Of a DNA stretch of 54,675 bases, positions 1 through 9,089 are shown piece after piece. Source of the DNA: Ruminiclostridium cellobioparum DSM 1351 = ATCC 15832 (GTDB taxonomy: Bacteria; Bacillota; Clostridia; Acetivibrionales; DSM-1351); the NCBI RefSeq assembly GCF_000621505.1, contig NZ_JHYD01000046.1, forward strand, positions 1 through 54,675, given 5' to 3'. The notes under the pieces were generated by a model, which had not been told where the DNA came from, did no database searches, and was given only the letters and a program-made list of their open reading frames with translations. Positions within the stretch are counted from its first letter, which is position 1, and every line of letters starts with the position of its first letter. A program made the translations under genes and the position numbers.

Positions 1-970
1 CTTTTGGATTGGAAAATTCGCTCCCGTTATCCGTCAGAATTACCGGAAACAGCTTTTGGAAATTTTCCTTTCCGATGATTTTTCTGATATTACTGAAAAT
101 ATCAATAACGGATTGAGAAGTATTTGCATCCCGTAAAAAAGCCAGCATAAAGGAGGTTTCAACAAAATGTATAGTTAATAAAACTTTACCACCCCTGCTT
201 CCAATAACTGAATCCATCTGTACGGCAGAGATATCTGGATGTTTCTCAATGAATGTCTGAAAATCCTCATAGTTACGTCCAATCCGGCAACCTTTATCTA
301 CTTTGAATTCGGGCTTTTTATAGCGAGGACGGTACTTCACTTTACGAGGGAGATCAATGTTCCTTACATCAAAAAGGCAGGCATCAATATAGTTGTAAAT
401 TGTTTTTTCACTACACATAAGCTCATCCACATAAGTTGCATATATCTGATGGATGGATTGTCCCTTTCTAACAAGTGGAGAAATAATAGAATTTAAGCGT
501 GCTAACTCTGCTTCGTTTGAAAGAATACCGCTTCTGGATTCAGAAATATTTTGTGAAAAAGCCAGGTGTGCATCTTCAGCATCATATACTGATTTTTTGA
601 GTGTGCATTTATGGAGTTGCATACAACCATTACAAACGTATGGAGGTTTGAAACGGCATGAGCATACTTCTTCCTCATATTCAGGACAGAAGTCATTACA
701 GTAGTTACACAACTTGCAGTATACAGTAGAAGGTCTTCTACAATTGGTTTTACCACAAATATACTTGACCTTGCAATTGCTACGTTGTTTACAGGCATTA
801 TATGCCCATCCACTGTAGCCGGACTTTCTCTCAAAAGAGTGTTTTTTTATTTCCTTTGCTATTGTAGTACGATCTTTACCAATAAGGTTTGCAATAGCTC
901 CAAAGGAGAGGTGGTTCTTTAATCCGCCTTCAATTTCAAGGCGTTCTTCATAGGTTAAATATTTAGACAT
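1..970 (-). CDS. IS30-family transposase, 3' end outside the window
   Basis: The frame is open from an ATG at 970, preceded by GGGAGG, to the window edge, giving about 323 residues with no stop. The N-terminus (MSKYLTYEERLEIEGGL) followed by a helix-turn-helix (SFGAIANLIGKDRTTIAKEI) is the usual start of IS30 transposases. A Cys-rich stretch follows, with many Cys at roughly residues 60-115. The DDE catalytic core begins with the Asp in VQMDSVIGSRGG and the second Asp in LTDNGSEF; the last Glu lies outside. The enzyme would cut and join the ends of its insertion sequence. I see no frameshift, so it may be intact. The inverted repeat at the visible end could not be fixed because the other end is missing. 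Confidence 0.88.
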   Translation of the reverse strand, partial: MSKYLTYEERLEIEGGLKNHLSFGAIANLIGKDRTTIAKEIKKHSFERKSGYSGWAYNACKQRSNCKVKYICGKTNCRRPSTVYCKLCNYCNDFCPEYEEEVCSCRFKPPYVCNGCMQLHKCTLKKSVYDAEDAHLAFSQNISESRSGILSNEAELARLNSIISPLVRKGQSIHQIYATYVDELMCSEKTIYNYIDACLFDVRNIDLPRKVKYRPRYKKPEFKVDKGCRIGRNYEDFQTFIEKHPDISAVQMDSVIGSRGGKVLLTIHFVETSFMLAFLRDANTSQSVIDIFSNIRKIIGKENFQKLFPVILTDNGSEFSNPK

Positions 971-1358
971 GGTTCCTCCCAATCTGCCACCAGTATTAGG
1001 AGCATAGCCACCAGTTAGAATATTTTAAACCAATGAAATATAAAAGGAGTCTGGCTTTAAGGAACGGGGGCTCTGCCCCAAACCCAGCGCTCATTGCCGC
1101 GCGGCTAGACCCTCAAAATATAAAAGAAGGCCAACCATTTAAGGTCAGCTTGTATATTTTGTAAGGGAAGAATCCATATTCCCTGTTAAGGCAATAAAAA
1201 TAAAACTAAAGAGTAAAATGAATTAACTGGTATGGAAATTCATTTTACAATTGAGCACCCATTCTTGACCCATTCTTGAAAAAAATCATTTGATTAATTG
1301 GGATAAAATAGTATAATTGATACAAATACTTTTGTGATGGAATAGATATATTTACAGG
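971..1358. other. Intergenic stretch between the IS30 copy and the T-box promoter
   Basis: No gene is seen here. It holds GC-rich sequence around 1060-1110 with a small GGGGCTCTGCCCC palindrome, probably part of or next to the IS end, and a 12-bp inverted repeat (GTAAAATGAATT at 1213-1224 and its complement at 1237-1248) without a clear T-tract. A short direct repeat (cattcttga) lies near 1260-1280. Confidence 0.5.
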
Positions 1359-1387
1359 TTGACATAAATTTATGTGTATAGTAAAAT
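1359..1387 (+). promoter_or_regulatory. Sigma-A-type promoter of the T-box operon
   Basis: TTGACA (1359-1364), a 17-base spacer, then TAAAAT (1382-1387). The -35 box is perfect and the -10 has one change. Transcription would start near 1394, about 80 bases before the recognisable T-box stem I. Confidence 0.7.
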
Positions 1388-1614
1388 AACGCATACAAAG
1401 TATTTATAAAAATACAATTTAAAAAATGCAATAGAATATAAAAAGCGATGATCAAGAACCAGTAACAGTTTTACCAAATCCTTCAGAGAGTCTTCGGCCG
1501 GTGAAAGAAGGCAGGATACGGTATTGTGAATTCATCTTGGGAGCTGTGCGCTCAAAGGCAAATGCCCTGTAGGTGGCTTCGGGTTCCGCCCGTTATAGTG
1601 GAAGAACAATATTG

Positions 1615-1773
1615 GTAGTCTGTAACATCTAAAACGTATATTGTCCTGTGAGGAAAATTTTCTCAGGACAAGGCGGAGGAAGGCGGAATAATCGCTTTAT
1701 TCCAACTGACGACAACGCAGTTCTGGGGAAATTTAACCGTTGGCAATGTATGAATTTAGGTGTTACAGACTAC
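1615..1773. mobile_element. MITE-like palindromic element inside the T-box leader
   Basis: The left end GTAGTCTGTAACATCTAAA (1615-1633) and the right end TTTAGGTGTTACAGACTAC (1755-1773) are inverted repeats matching at 18 of 19 positions. The interior also has palindromic pieces (GTCCTGTGAGGAAAATTTTC then TCAGGAC). No ORF lies inside. Joining the flanks gives GAACAATATTG/TAATGTTC, a hairpin expected in T-box leaders, so the element seems to have entered a loop. I could not define a clean target-site duplication. No second copy was seen in this window. Confidence 0.65.
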
Positions 1774-1829
1774 TAATGTTCGTGTGAGATTGTGCAAACA
1801 ATGAAGCAAGGTGGTACCGCGATATTAAT

Positions 1830-1866
1830 TCGCCCCTGTAAGTTTATTACTGGAGGCGATTTTTTA
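1830..1866 (+). terminator. T-box terminator
   Basis: TCGCC (1830-1834) pairs with GGCGA (1855-1859) and flanking CC/GG, followed by a run of Ts at 1860-1865. It follows the T-box motif directly and is the alternative structure to the antiterminator. Confidence 0.8.
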
Positions 1867-1948
1867 TTGTCTGGAGCGGTGGTTCAAAGCAGCTCAAAAT
1901 GAGCTGGTTGAATAATAAATTAATTAAATGTAGGACGGAGGTACGGTT

Positions 1949-2965
1949 ATGAAAAAAATTAATAGGGGTTTGGCGTTATTAACGGTAGTTGCCATGATGG
2001 CAGGTGTAGCAGGCTGCGGCGCAAACAACAGTTCAAACAGCAGCTCAAATGGTACGGATGGGGCTGACACAAAAAAGCTGAACATCGGTATCGTTCAGTA
2101 CATGGAGCACAGTGCGCTAGATAGCGCACGGGAGGGCTTTATAGAAGCCTTGAAAGACAATGGATATGTGGATGGAGAAAAAATAACCATTGATTTGCAG
2201 AATGCTCAGGGTGATCAGAGCAATCTTTCTACCATCAGTGATCGTTTTGTAAGCAATAAAGCAGACCTGGTGCTGGCAATAGCAACTCCGGCAGCCCAGT
2301 CCATTGCAGGAAAGACAACGGAGATACCAATACTGGCAACAGCAGTAACTGATTTCGAATCCGCCAAGCTTGTAAATTCCAATACTGCTCCCGGCGGAAA
2401 TGTCAGCGGTACCACAGATATGAATCCAATTAAGGAACAAATGGATTTGCTGGTCAAATTGGTGCCGGGTGCAAAAAAGGTGGGAGTGATGTATACTTCC
2501 AGCGAAGATAACTCCATTTTGCAGGCAAAGCTTGCCAAAGAAGCTATTGAGAAGCTGGGACTGACATATGTCGAGGCTACCGTAACCAACTCAAACGATG
2601 TTCAACAGGCGGCACAGTCAATAGTCACACAGTGTGATGCAATCTATGTACCGACCGACAACACCTTTGCTTCAGCCATGCCTGTTGTAAGCGGTGTAAC
2701 CACCAAAGCCAAAATACCTGTCATATGCGGGGAATCCGGCATGGTTGACAAGGGCGGGCTTGCCACTCTGGGTATAAATTACAGGGATCTGGGCTACCAG
2801 ACAGGACTGATGGCGGTTAAAATATTAAAGGGTGAAGCAACACCTGCCACAATGCCAATTGAAGGCTCCAAGAATTTTGATTTTGCAATAAACGGAGCCG
2901 TAGCCGATGAAATAGGGCTTAAGATACCGGCGGATCTGGAACAGTACGTAATCAAGGGTAAATAA
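1949..2965 (+). CDS. ABC transporter substrate-binding lipoprotein, TrpX-type
   Basis: This is a 338-residue lipoprotein of the ABC_sub_bind (TrpX) family. It has a lipoprotein signal peptide with a lipobox ending at VAGC (Cys about 23) and a Ser/Asn-rich linker. The two-lobe fold follows, with family motifs such as NIGIVQYMEHSALD near the start, LVLAIATPAAQS, and KVGVMYTSSEDNS in the middle. It sits outside the membrane and hands its ligand to the permease encoded next. The start ATG at 1949 follows GGACGGAGG. Family members are usually called tryptophan-binding, but the T-box upstream reads a Phe codon, so phenylalanine or a related aromatic compound is the better guess. The ligand is inferred, the family is clear. 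Confidence 0.85.
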   Translation: MKKINRGLALLTVVAMMAGVAGCGANNSSNSSSNGTDGADTKKLNIGIVQYMEHSALDSAREGFIEALKDNGYVDGEKITIDLQNAQGDQSNLSTISDRFVSNKADLVLAIATPAAQSIAGKTTEIPILATAVTDFESAKLVNSNTAPGGNVSGTTDMNPIKEQMDLLVKLVPGAKKVGVMYTSSEDNSILQAKLAKEAIEKLGLTYVEATVTNSNDVQQAAQSIVTQCDAIYVPTDNTFASAMPVVSGVTTKAKIPVICGESGMVDKGGLATLGINYRDLGYQTGLMAVKILKGEATPATMPIEGSKNFDFAINGAVADEIGLKIPADLEQYVIKGK

Positions 2966-3029
2966 TCAAAAAGCTATCATATAATATAATCACAAACTTT
3001 GAAGATAGAATGGAAAATGGGTGAATGTA

Positions 3030-3923
3030 ATGTTGGATATATTTCTTGGGGCTATATCCCTTGGGCTGTTATGGGCCGTTATGACAATAGGGGTGTATAT
3101 AACCTACCGTATTCTGGATATTGCGGATCTGACTGTGGAGGGAAGTATTGCAATGGGTGCTGCCATAGCAGCCAAGGCTATAAGTCTCGGAGTCAATCCC
3201 TTTGCGGCAACTGCTCTTGCGCTGTTGGGAGGCTTGACTGCCGGCCTGATAACGGGACTGCTGCACACAAAGCTTAAGATACCGGCGCTGTTGTCCGGAA
3301 TCCTGACCATGATTGCCCTTTACTCGGTCAACCTCCATATCATGGGAAAGGCCAATGTGGCTCTGCTGCGTATGGATACGGTCTATACGCCGTTTACAAA
3401 ATTGGGCATGAGTACGAGAGATGCCGTTATAGTTTTAGGCTTTATCTGCGTTTCGGCAGTGGTGGGAATTTTATATTGGTTCTTCGGAACCGAAATAGGC
3501 TCTGCCATACGTGCTACCGGTGACAACCCGCACATGGTCCGGGCACAGGGTATAAATACCAATATGATGAAGATCATAGGGCTGGTAATAAGTAACGGTC
3601 TGGTTGCAATCAGCGGTGCGCTGATTGCACAAAGCCAGGGCTTTGCAGATGTCCAAATGGGTACGGGATCAATAGTTATAGGTTTGGCATCGGTTATTAT
3701 AGGTGAAGTGCTTTTCGGGAGGAAGAGTTTCTTCAGCCGGCTTCTATCACTGGCCCTGGGTGCCATGACCTACCGTATCATCATTGCATTCGTACTTAAA
3801 TTGGGTATGCCCGCAAATGATCTGAAGCTGTTTACGGCAATAACGGTGGCCATAGCTCTGGCTTTGCCGGTATTCAAAACATATCTTCACCCAATTAAAA
3901 TATCTATCAAGGAGGGTGACTAA
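3030..3923 (+). CDS. ABC transporter permease, TrpY-type
   Basis: This is a hydrophobic protein of about 297 residues with some eight membrane segments, of the BPD_transp_2 / branched-chain-type permease fold. Motifs include DLTVEGSIAMGAAIAA near residue 37 and a glycine-rich GSIVIGLASVIIGEVLFG late in the protein. It forms the membrane channel for the importer whose binding protein is at 1949-2965. A GTG at 3021 could also start the frame. I prefer the ATG at 3030 because GGGTGA (3019-3024) is well spaced for it. The stop overlaps the next start by one base (TAATG), so the permease and ATPase are translationally coupled. Confidence 0.85.
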   Translation: MLDIFLGAISLGLLWAVMTIGVYITYRILDIADLTVEGSIAMGAAIAAKAISLGVNPFAATALALLGGLTAGLITGLLHTKLKIPALLSGILTMIALYSVNLHIMGKANVALLRMDTVYTPFTKLGMSTRDAVIVLGFICVSAVVGILYWFFGTEIGSAIRATGDNPHMVRAQGINTNMMKIIGLVISNGLVAISGALIAQSQGFADVQMGTGSIVIGLASVIIGEVLFGRKSFFSRLLSLALGAMTYRIIIAFVLKLGMPANDLKLFTAITVAIALALPVFKTYLHPIKISIKEGD

Positions 3924-4717
3924 TGCTTCAGGTTAATGGAATATATAAGGTTTTTAATCCCGGAACGGTAAATGAAAAGGTTGCGCTGCGCAACGTCAGC
4001 CTGCAGCTTGATGAAGGTGATTTTGTCACTTTGATAGGGGGCAACGGGGCAGGCAAGTCAACTTTGCTCAATTGCGTGGCAGGTGTATATCCAATAGAAA
4101 TGGGCTCAATAGTGATAGATAATACCGATGTGACAAAATACTCCGAACACAGGCGTGCAATAATGCTGGGAAGAGTATTCCAGGACCCCATGAGGGGTAC
4201 TGCCGCCAACATGGGTATTGAGGAGAATCTTGCCCTTGCATACCGCAGGGGACAGCCCCGGGGTCTGAGATGGGGGATCAAAAACAAGGAAAGAACACTG
4301 TATAAGGAGCTGCTCAGCCATTTGGAGCTGGGGCTGGAAAACCGGCTGGATGCAAAAGTGGGGCTGCTATCGGGAGGACAGCGGCAAGCGCTGACTCTTT
4401 TAATGGCCACGCTGAAAAAGCCCAGATTGCTGCTGCTGGATGAGCATACGGCGGCCCTTGACCCCAAAACCGCTGAAAAGGTGCTCCAGCTCAGTGACAA
4501 ATTTATTGAGGATGATAAACTCACAGCCCTAATGGTCACCCACAATATGCGCGACGCCATCAAACATGGCAACCGCCTGATAATGATGCATGAAGGACGC
4601 ATAATTCTGGACATCAAGGGAGAGGACAAAAAGAAGCTCACTGTGGAGGATCTGCTGCAGCGCTTCGGCAGGGCAAGCGGCGAGGAATTCGCAAATGACC
4701 GTGCGCTGCTGTCATAG
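3923..4717 (+). CDS. ABC transporter ATP-binding protein, TrpZ-type
   Basis: This 264-residue ATPase powers the upstream importer. Walker A is GGNGAGKST (about residues 39-47), the signature is LSGGQRQAL (about 150), Walker B is LLLLDEHTAALD (about 170), and the H-loop is VTHNM (about 208). The DEHTAALD form of Walker B and D-loop is typical of this small TrpZ-like group. It overlaps the permease stop by one base. It is the last gene of the T-box operon and is followed by a strong bidirectional terminator. Confidence 0.88.
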   Translation: MLQVNGIYKVFNPGTVNEKVALRNVSLQLDEGDFVTLIGGNGAGKSTLLNCVAGVYPIEMGSIVIDNTDVTKYSEHRRAIMLGRVFQDPMRGTAANMGIEENLALAYRRGQPRGLRWGIKNKERTLYKELLSHLELGLENRLDAKVGLLSGGQRQALTLLMATLKKPRLLLLDEHTAALDPKTAEKVLQLSDKFIEDDKLTALMVTHNMRDAIKHGNRLIMMHEGRIILDIKGEDKKKLTVEDLLQRFGRASGEEFANDRALLS

Positions 4718-4750
4718 CAGATGTAAAAAACGCTAAATAATTTATAAATA

Positions 4751-4785
4751 AAAAAATCCATCCGGAGTTCCCGGATGGATTTTTT
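4751..4785. terminator. Bidirectional terminator between the ABC operon and tkt
   Basis: An almost perfect stem, AAAAAATCCATCCGG then CCGGATGGATTTTTT, lies between two convergent genes and has A/T tracts on both sides. Confidence 0.9.
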
Positions 4786-4812
4786 GGTGCTGTTAATCAA
4801 CTTTTTAAATTC

Positions 4813-6801
4813 TTATTTGGCTAAAACTGCTTTAGCTTTAGCAGCAATGTTTTCAGCCGTGAAACCATAGTGCTTGAACAGAAGATCGGCAGGACCTGAA
4901 GCTCCGAAGGTGTCTATGGAAACGACTTCGCCCTTCAGACCTACATATTTGTGCCAGCCGAAGGAGGTAGCCGCTTCTACTGCAACTCTGCTGCAAACGG
5001 AGGAAGGCAATACACTTTCCTTGTACTCAGCCGTCTGTCTTTCGAACAGTTCCATTGAAGGCATGCTTACCACTCTGGCATCTATTCCTTCGGTCTGAAG
5101 CTGTTTTCCTGCTTCCAGAGCAGCGTGGACCTCAGAACCCGAAGCAATGAGGATAACCTGCGGAGTAGAATTCTTTGAATCCAACAGTGTATAAGCGCCC
5201 TTTAATGCCACCTTACCGTCAATGTCAAGCACAGGCAGGTTTTGTCTTGTCAATACCAAACAGGTCGGTGAGGATGGATTTGTAACTGCAGTAAACCAGC
5301 CGGCAGCTGTTTCGTTTGCATCGGCAGGTCTGAAATCTATGAAGTTGGGTATGCTTCTGATTGCAGCAAGCTGCTCAACAGGCTGGTGAGTAGGTCCGTC
5401 TTCTCCTACACCTATGCTGTCATGTGTCATAACATAGGTTACGGGTACATTCATAAGAGCGGACAATCTCATAGCGCCCTTCATGTAATCTGTGAAAACG
5501 AAGAAGGTCGAGCAGTATGCTTTCAAACCGCCATAAACAGCCATAGCGTTTGCTATTGCTGCCATTCCATGCTCTCTTACCCCAAAGTGGAGGTTCCTTC
5601 CGCTGTAATCGGCAGCAGAAAAATCGCCCATATCCTTCATGTAGGTTTTGTTTGAAGGAGCAAGGTCGGCAGAGCCTCCGACGAGGTTTGGAAGTTTCTT
5701 TGCCAGGTAATTTATAATATTTCCTGAGATAGCTCTGGTAGCGTTTGGCTTGCTGTCAAACTTCCAGTAGTTCTCATCATTCAGCAGAAGTTCTTCATAA
5801 TTACCGGTCTGCCACAATTCCCATTCCTTTGCAAGGCCGGGGTATTCGGCAGCGTATTTCTTGAACATACCGTTCCAGGCTTCCTCGGCTTTCAAGCCTG
5901 ACTGTATAAACTCCTTAGTAAAGCCTGCAACCTCATCAGTTATATTGAAACAATCATCCTTGCACATTCCGTAGAATTCCTTGGTCTTTGAGAGCCCTTC
6001 TTCACCGAGAGGTTCTCCGTGAACTCCGGCGGTACCGGCCTTTGGTGAACCGTAACCGATTTGAGTATTAACTATTATAATGGATGGCATACCGGTTTCA
6101 GCTTTAGCTTTTTCTATGGCAGTGCTGATATCATCAACACTGTTGCCGTCCTCAACTTTGAGAACCTGCCAGCCGTATGCATCAAAACGCTTTGCCACAT
6201 CCTCTGTGAATGCAATGCTGGTATCGCCTTCTATGGTAATCTTGTTGCTGTCGTACAGAAGGATTAGTTTTCCGAGTTTCAAGGTTCCTGCCAAAGAAGC
6301 CGCTTCTGATGCAACACCTTCCATGAGGCAGCCGTCGCCTGATAATACATAGGTATAGTTGTCAACTACATTGTAGCCTTCCTTGTTGAATTTAGCGGCC
6401 ATATGGCGTTCTGCCATTGCGAAGCCTACACCGTTGGCAATACCCTGACCCAGAGGTCCGGTAGTTATTTCAACGCCCGAAGTGTGGCCGTACTCGGGAT
6501 GCCCCGGAGTTTTGCTGCCAAACTGTCTGAAATTCCTAAGGTCTTCAAGTGATACGTCATAGCCGAAAACATGCAGCAGTGAATATAACATTGCTGAACC
6601 ATGTCCTGCCGACAGAACGAATCTGTCTCTTCCTGCCCATTTAGGATTTTTGGGATTATGTTTCATATGCCTGGCCCAAACGGAATACGCAATAGGCGCT
6701 GCACCGAGCGGAAGACCGGGATGTCCGGAATTTGCCTTTTGAACTGCTTCTGCTGCTAAAATCCTGATGGTATTTATGCATGCTGTGTCTAACTTACTCA
6801 T
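4813..6801 (-). CDS. tkt: Transketolase
   Basis: A full-length transketolase of 662 residues, the thiamine diphosphate enzyme that moves two-carbon units between pentose-phosphate sugars. It shows the N-terminal [21 protein letters not shown], the ThDP-binding [20 protein letters not shown], the central pyrimidine domain with [19 protein letters not shown], and a C-terminal domain ending in [19 protein letters not shown]. An ATG at 6837 is in frame, but GGGGAGGAC lies six bases before the ATG at 6801, so 6801 is chosen. It appears monocistronic, with its own terminator shared with the opposing operon. In a pentose-using clostridium it would feed xylose and arabinose carbon into glycolysis. 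Confidence 0.96.
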   Translation of the reverse strand: MSKLDTACINTIRILAAEAVQKANSGHPGLPLGAAPIAYSVWARHMKHNPKNPKWAGRDRFVLSAGHGSAMLYSLLHVFGYDVSLEDLRNFRQFGSKTPGHPEYGHTSGVEITTGPLGQGIANGVGFAMAERHMAAKFNKEGYNVVDNYTYVLSGDGCLMEGVASEAASLAGTLKLGKLILLYDSNKITIEGDTSIAFTEDVAKRFDAYGWQVLKVEDGNSVDDISTAIEKAKAETGMPSIIIVNTQIGYGSPKAGTAGVHGEPLGEEGLSKTKEFYGMCKDDCFNITDEVAGFTKEFIQSGLKAEEAWNGMFKKYAAEYPGLAKEWELWQTGNYEELLLNDENYWKFDSKPNATRAISGNIINYLAKKLPNLVGGSADLAPSNKTYMKDMGDFSAADYSGRNLHFGVREHGMAAIANAMAVYGGLKAYCSTFFVFTDYMKGAMRLSALMNVPVTYVMTHDSIGVGEDGPTHQPVEQLAAIRSIPNFIDFRPADANETAAGWFTAVTNPSSPTCLVLTRQNLPVLDIDGKVALKGAYTLLDSKNSTPQVILIASGSEVHAALEAGKQLQTEGIDARVVSMPSMELFERQTAEYKESVLPSSVCSRVAVEAATSFGWHKYVGLKGEVVSIDTFGASGPADLLFKHYGFTAENIAAKAKAVLAK

Positions 6802-6844
6802 TGCTAAGTCCTCCCCAATATCTATTTTATAATGCATAGGTTCA

Positions 6845-6865
6845 AAAGAACGTGGTACGTTCTTT
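6845..6865. promoter_or_regulatory. Perfect inverted repeat upstream of tkt
   Basis: AAAGAACGT (6845-6853) and ACGTTCTTT (6857-6865) are perfect complements with a 3-base loop, 44 bases before the tkt start. It could be an operator or a small hairpin in the leader. No regulator can be named. The rest of the gap up to 7232 is AT-rich and shows only two weak inverted repeats, ATTACACA/TGTGTAAT (7162-7186) and AGAATATTTT/AAAATATTCT (7188-7223). Confidence 0.45.
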
Positions 6866-7232
6866 AAAAATTTTTCGTCTGCAGAAAAATTTCTTACTTA
6901 AGCGCCGCTTCCAATGAAACGCCTCGTTATAACAATACCATAACCATCCCGAACTTAAAATAGGGATACACCGGTTAACTGCTTAATTTCCCGATGTGTG
7001 TTATAACTGTTAATATTAAAGTTTTAAAAAAGGTTTTATTAAAACTCAAATCACTAATATATTAACACATAAACAAGCAAAAAATAAATATAAAATCGTT
7101 ACTTGTTAAAAAAATGTCTATATATTGAGGGAAAATGTATAAAACTGTATGTCAGGCAGTCATTACACAAACAGTTTCTGTGTAATAAGAATATTTTTCC
7201 CAACAAAGCAAATAAAATATTCTGTTTTAACA

Positions 7233-9017
7233 CTATTTCTCAAGAGGAAATGTGACAAATACACAGGTGCCTTCATCAGGAGTACTGGTGAAGCGCAAGC
7301 CGTACGGTTCACCGTATGTAAGGCGGATACGCTCGTTTATATTCCAAACCCCGTAGCCCTTGTTTTCTCCGGGAGTGGCCAGCAATGCCGAAAGCTGTTC
7401 GGAACTCATTCCGACACCGTCATCTTCTATAGTTATCTGCAAAGCACCGCCGGAGGCCTGGCCTTTAATGGTTATTGTTCCGCGGCTGTCGGCTTTTTCG
7501 TAAATACCGTGGAGAATTGCATTTTCAATAAGCGGCTGCAATACTATTTTAATGATACGGCAGGAGGACAGCTCATCGGGGACATCAACCACCAAATTTA
7601 TTTTATCTTCAAATCGCATATTCTGGATACTTACATAAGTCCTTACATGTGTCAGTTCCTTTTCCAGTGTTACAATATCTTCACCGTGCCCGAGACTCAG
7701 CTTGTAAAAACGCCCCAGACTTTTAGCGGCATTTTCAATTGCCGGCACTTTATTTTTTACAGCCAGCCAATAGATCATATCAAGAGTGTTGTATAAAAAA
7801 TGCGGATTGATTAAAGATTGCAGGACTTTCAGTTCAAGATTTTTAATTTCGTAACCCAGCCTGTACTGTTCATCCAGCAGACCGCTGATTTTGCCGGCCA
7901 TGTTGTTAAAGCTGTCGGTCAGCTCTCCGATCTCATCTTCACCGTTTTTAAGAGGCTCTATAATAAAGTTTTTGGAGCCGGCCTCCTTCATGTGGTGCTT
8001 GAGCCTGCGCAAACGGCTGGTAATGCTGTAGGAGGTAATATAAATTATAGGAATTGAAAATAAAAATAAAATGAGGACGATCCAGAACAATTGGTTTCGG
8101 TACAGATAGGCCGAGGTGAGAATATCACCGTTTGGCACAAGCATTACCAGTTTCCAGTCTGCGTGATCAATGTTATGGACCCCTACCAGGTAATCATTTT
8201 TGCTGATGTTTACTTTATGCATGGTGCCGTCGGCCGGCAGCTTATTTTCAGCTATGATGCCATTCAGGAAGTTAACCTCGGTAAGCGCAGAATCTCCTGT
8301 GGCAGTGATCATTTCATTGTGTGAATTGTATAAGGCAACGGTGGTATTTTTTGTTGTGGTCATTTTAGCGATTATTTCCTCAAAAACGCTTTGAGGGACG
8401 GTTCCTGTAATGACTCCTATATATTTATTGATACTGTTGAGGTCGGGAATTCTTTTTACAATGGAAATATAGGGACTTGGACACCCGGGATCAAAGAAAT
8501 AGGAGGGAATCCACACCGTATCCAGCAGCGGACTGTTCTCAATGCGGGTGTACCAATCGCTCTGCTCGGCATTGGACAACCTTTTGAAATTATCCGTCTC
8601 TTCAAAGCTTGCCGGACCTTTTCTCATATACAGCCGTACGGTGGTAATGTCGCTGGTGGTATATGAATTGTATATAATATTCTTAATATCTTCTGTCTGA
8701 ATGGTCCAATAGCCCTTGTTGTTACGATAGAAGGAGTCGCTGGTTTTCAATACGGTCTGAACATTTTCGTCAAAGCTTATTATATCAATAATATTTTTCA
8801 GTGAAAAAACCTTGTAACTTAAAAAGTCCGAGGTCTGGCTTATAACCTTTTCATTTGAATAAATAGCCTGTTCCTCACTTATCTGTGCCGAGCGGTAATA
8901 GTTTATTATAAGGATTAATGACAGGGGGAGCATCATTAATACGAGATAAGTGGCAAATAATTTGGTAACGAAGCTGTTACGCGGGATTTTGAAGGTGAGT
9001 TTTTTAGGGAAGGTCAT
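7233..9017 (-). CDS. Sensor histidine kinase, YesM family
   Basis: A membrane sensor kinase of about 594 residues. It has a first membrane helix near residues 15-35, a large extracellular Cache-like sensing region, and a second helix near 285-310. The cytoplasmic HAMP segment (SRLRRLKHHMKEA, then EIGELTDSFNNMA) is followed by the His_kinase domain with the phospho-accepting His in NPHFLYNTLDMIYWL. The HATPase_c boxes are PLIENAILHGI, EDDGVGMS and GYGVWNINERI. The ATG at 9017 follows GGAGAG, whereas an in-frame upstream ATG at 9059 lacks a site. It pairs with the AraC-type response regulator just upstream on the same strand and probably senses a sugar or its binding protein outside the cell. 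Confidence 0.9.
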   Translation of the reverse strand: MTFPKKLTFKIPRNSFVTKLFATYLVLMMLPLSLILIINYYRSAQISEEQAIYSNEKVISQTSDFLSYKVFSLKNIIDIISFDENVQTVLKTSDSFYRNNKGYWTIQTEDIKNIIYNSYTTSDITTVRLYMRKGPASFEETDNFKRLSNAEQSDWYTRIENSPLLDTVWIPSYFFDPGCPSPYISIVKRIPDLNSINKYIGVITGTVPQSVFEEIIAKMTTTKNTTVALYNSHNEMITATGDSALTEVNFLNGIIAENKLPADGTMHKVNISKNDYLVGVHNIDHADWKLVMLVPNGDILTSAYLYRNQLFWIVLILFLFSIPIIYITSYSITSRLRRLKHHMKEAGSKNFIIEPLKNGEDEIGELTDSFNNMAGKISGLLDEQYRLGYEIKNLELKVLQSLINPHFLYNTLDMIYWLAVKNKVPAIENAAKSLGRFYKLSLGHGEDIVTLEKELTHVRTYVSIQNMRFEDKINLVVDVPDELSSCRIIKIVLQPLIENAILHGIYEKADSRGTITIKGQASGGALQITIEDDGVGMSSEQLSALLATPGENKGYGVWNINERIRLTYGEPYGLRFTSTPDEGTCVFVTFPLEK

Positions 9018-9089
9018 GTTCTCTCCATTCCTCTGCTGTGCTGCAAATAATAAGCACAAAGTCTTTGTCCGCCGGGGTTCAAGGGAACT

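Larger units (their letters stand above)
1475..1866 (+). promoter_or_regulatory. T-box riboswitch leader, specifier UUC (Phe)
   Basis: The leader has the AGAGAG motif near 1485 and the distal stem I sequence GGTGAAAGAAGGC. The specifier-loop signature GTGAA-TTC-A places the specifier TTC at 1531-1533. It continues with the conserved TAGGTGGCTTCGGGTTCCGCCCGTTATA block (1570-1597; stems II/III) and the T-box motif AAGGTGGTACCGCG at 1808-1821. The motif overlaps the terminator that follows. An uncharged tRNA pairing with specifier and T-box would stabilise the antiterminator and turn on the downstream transporter. TTC in the specifier position predicts tRNA-Phe, not tRNA-Trp. A 159-bp palindromic element lies between stem III and the antiterminator (separate entry). 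Confidence 0.9.

Noticed and set aside
502-834. 110-codon minus-strand frame within the transposase
   Set aside because: It is a shifted frame of the IS30 transposase, whose true frame is open from 970 to the window edge.
1615-1773. Native extra domain of the T-box
   Set aside because: The ends are near-perfect terminal inverted repeats and the flanks rejoin into a normal hairpin, so an insertion fits better, though this is kept open in the findings.
3928-4800. Long minus-strand frame opposite the TrpZ-type ATPase
   Set aside because: It is Ser-rich, complementary to a clear ABC ATPase and crosses the terminator.
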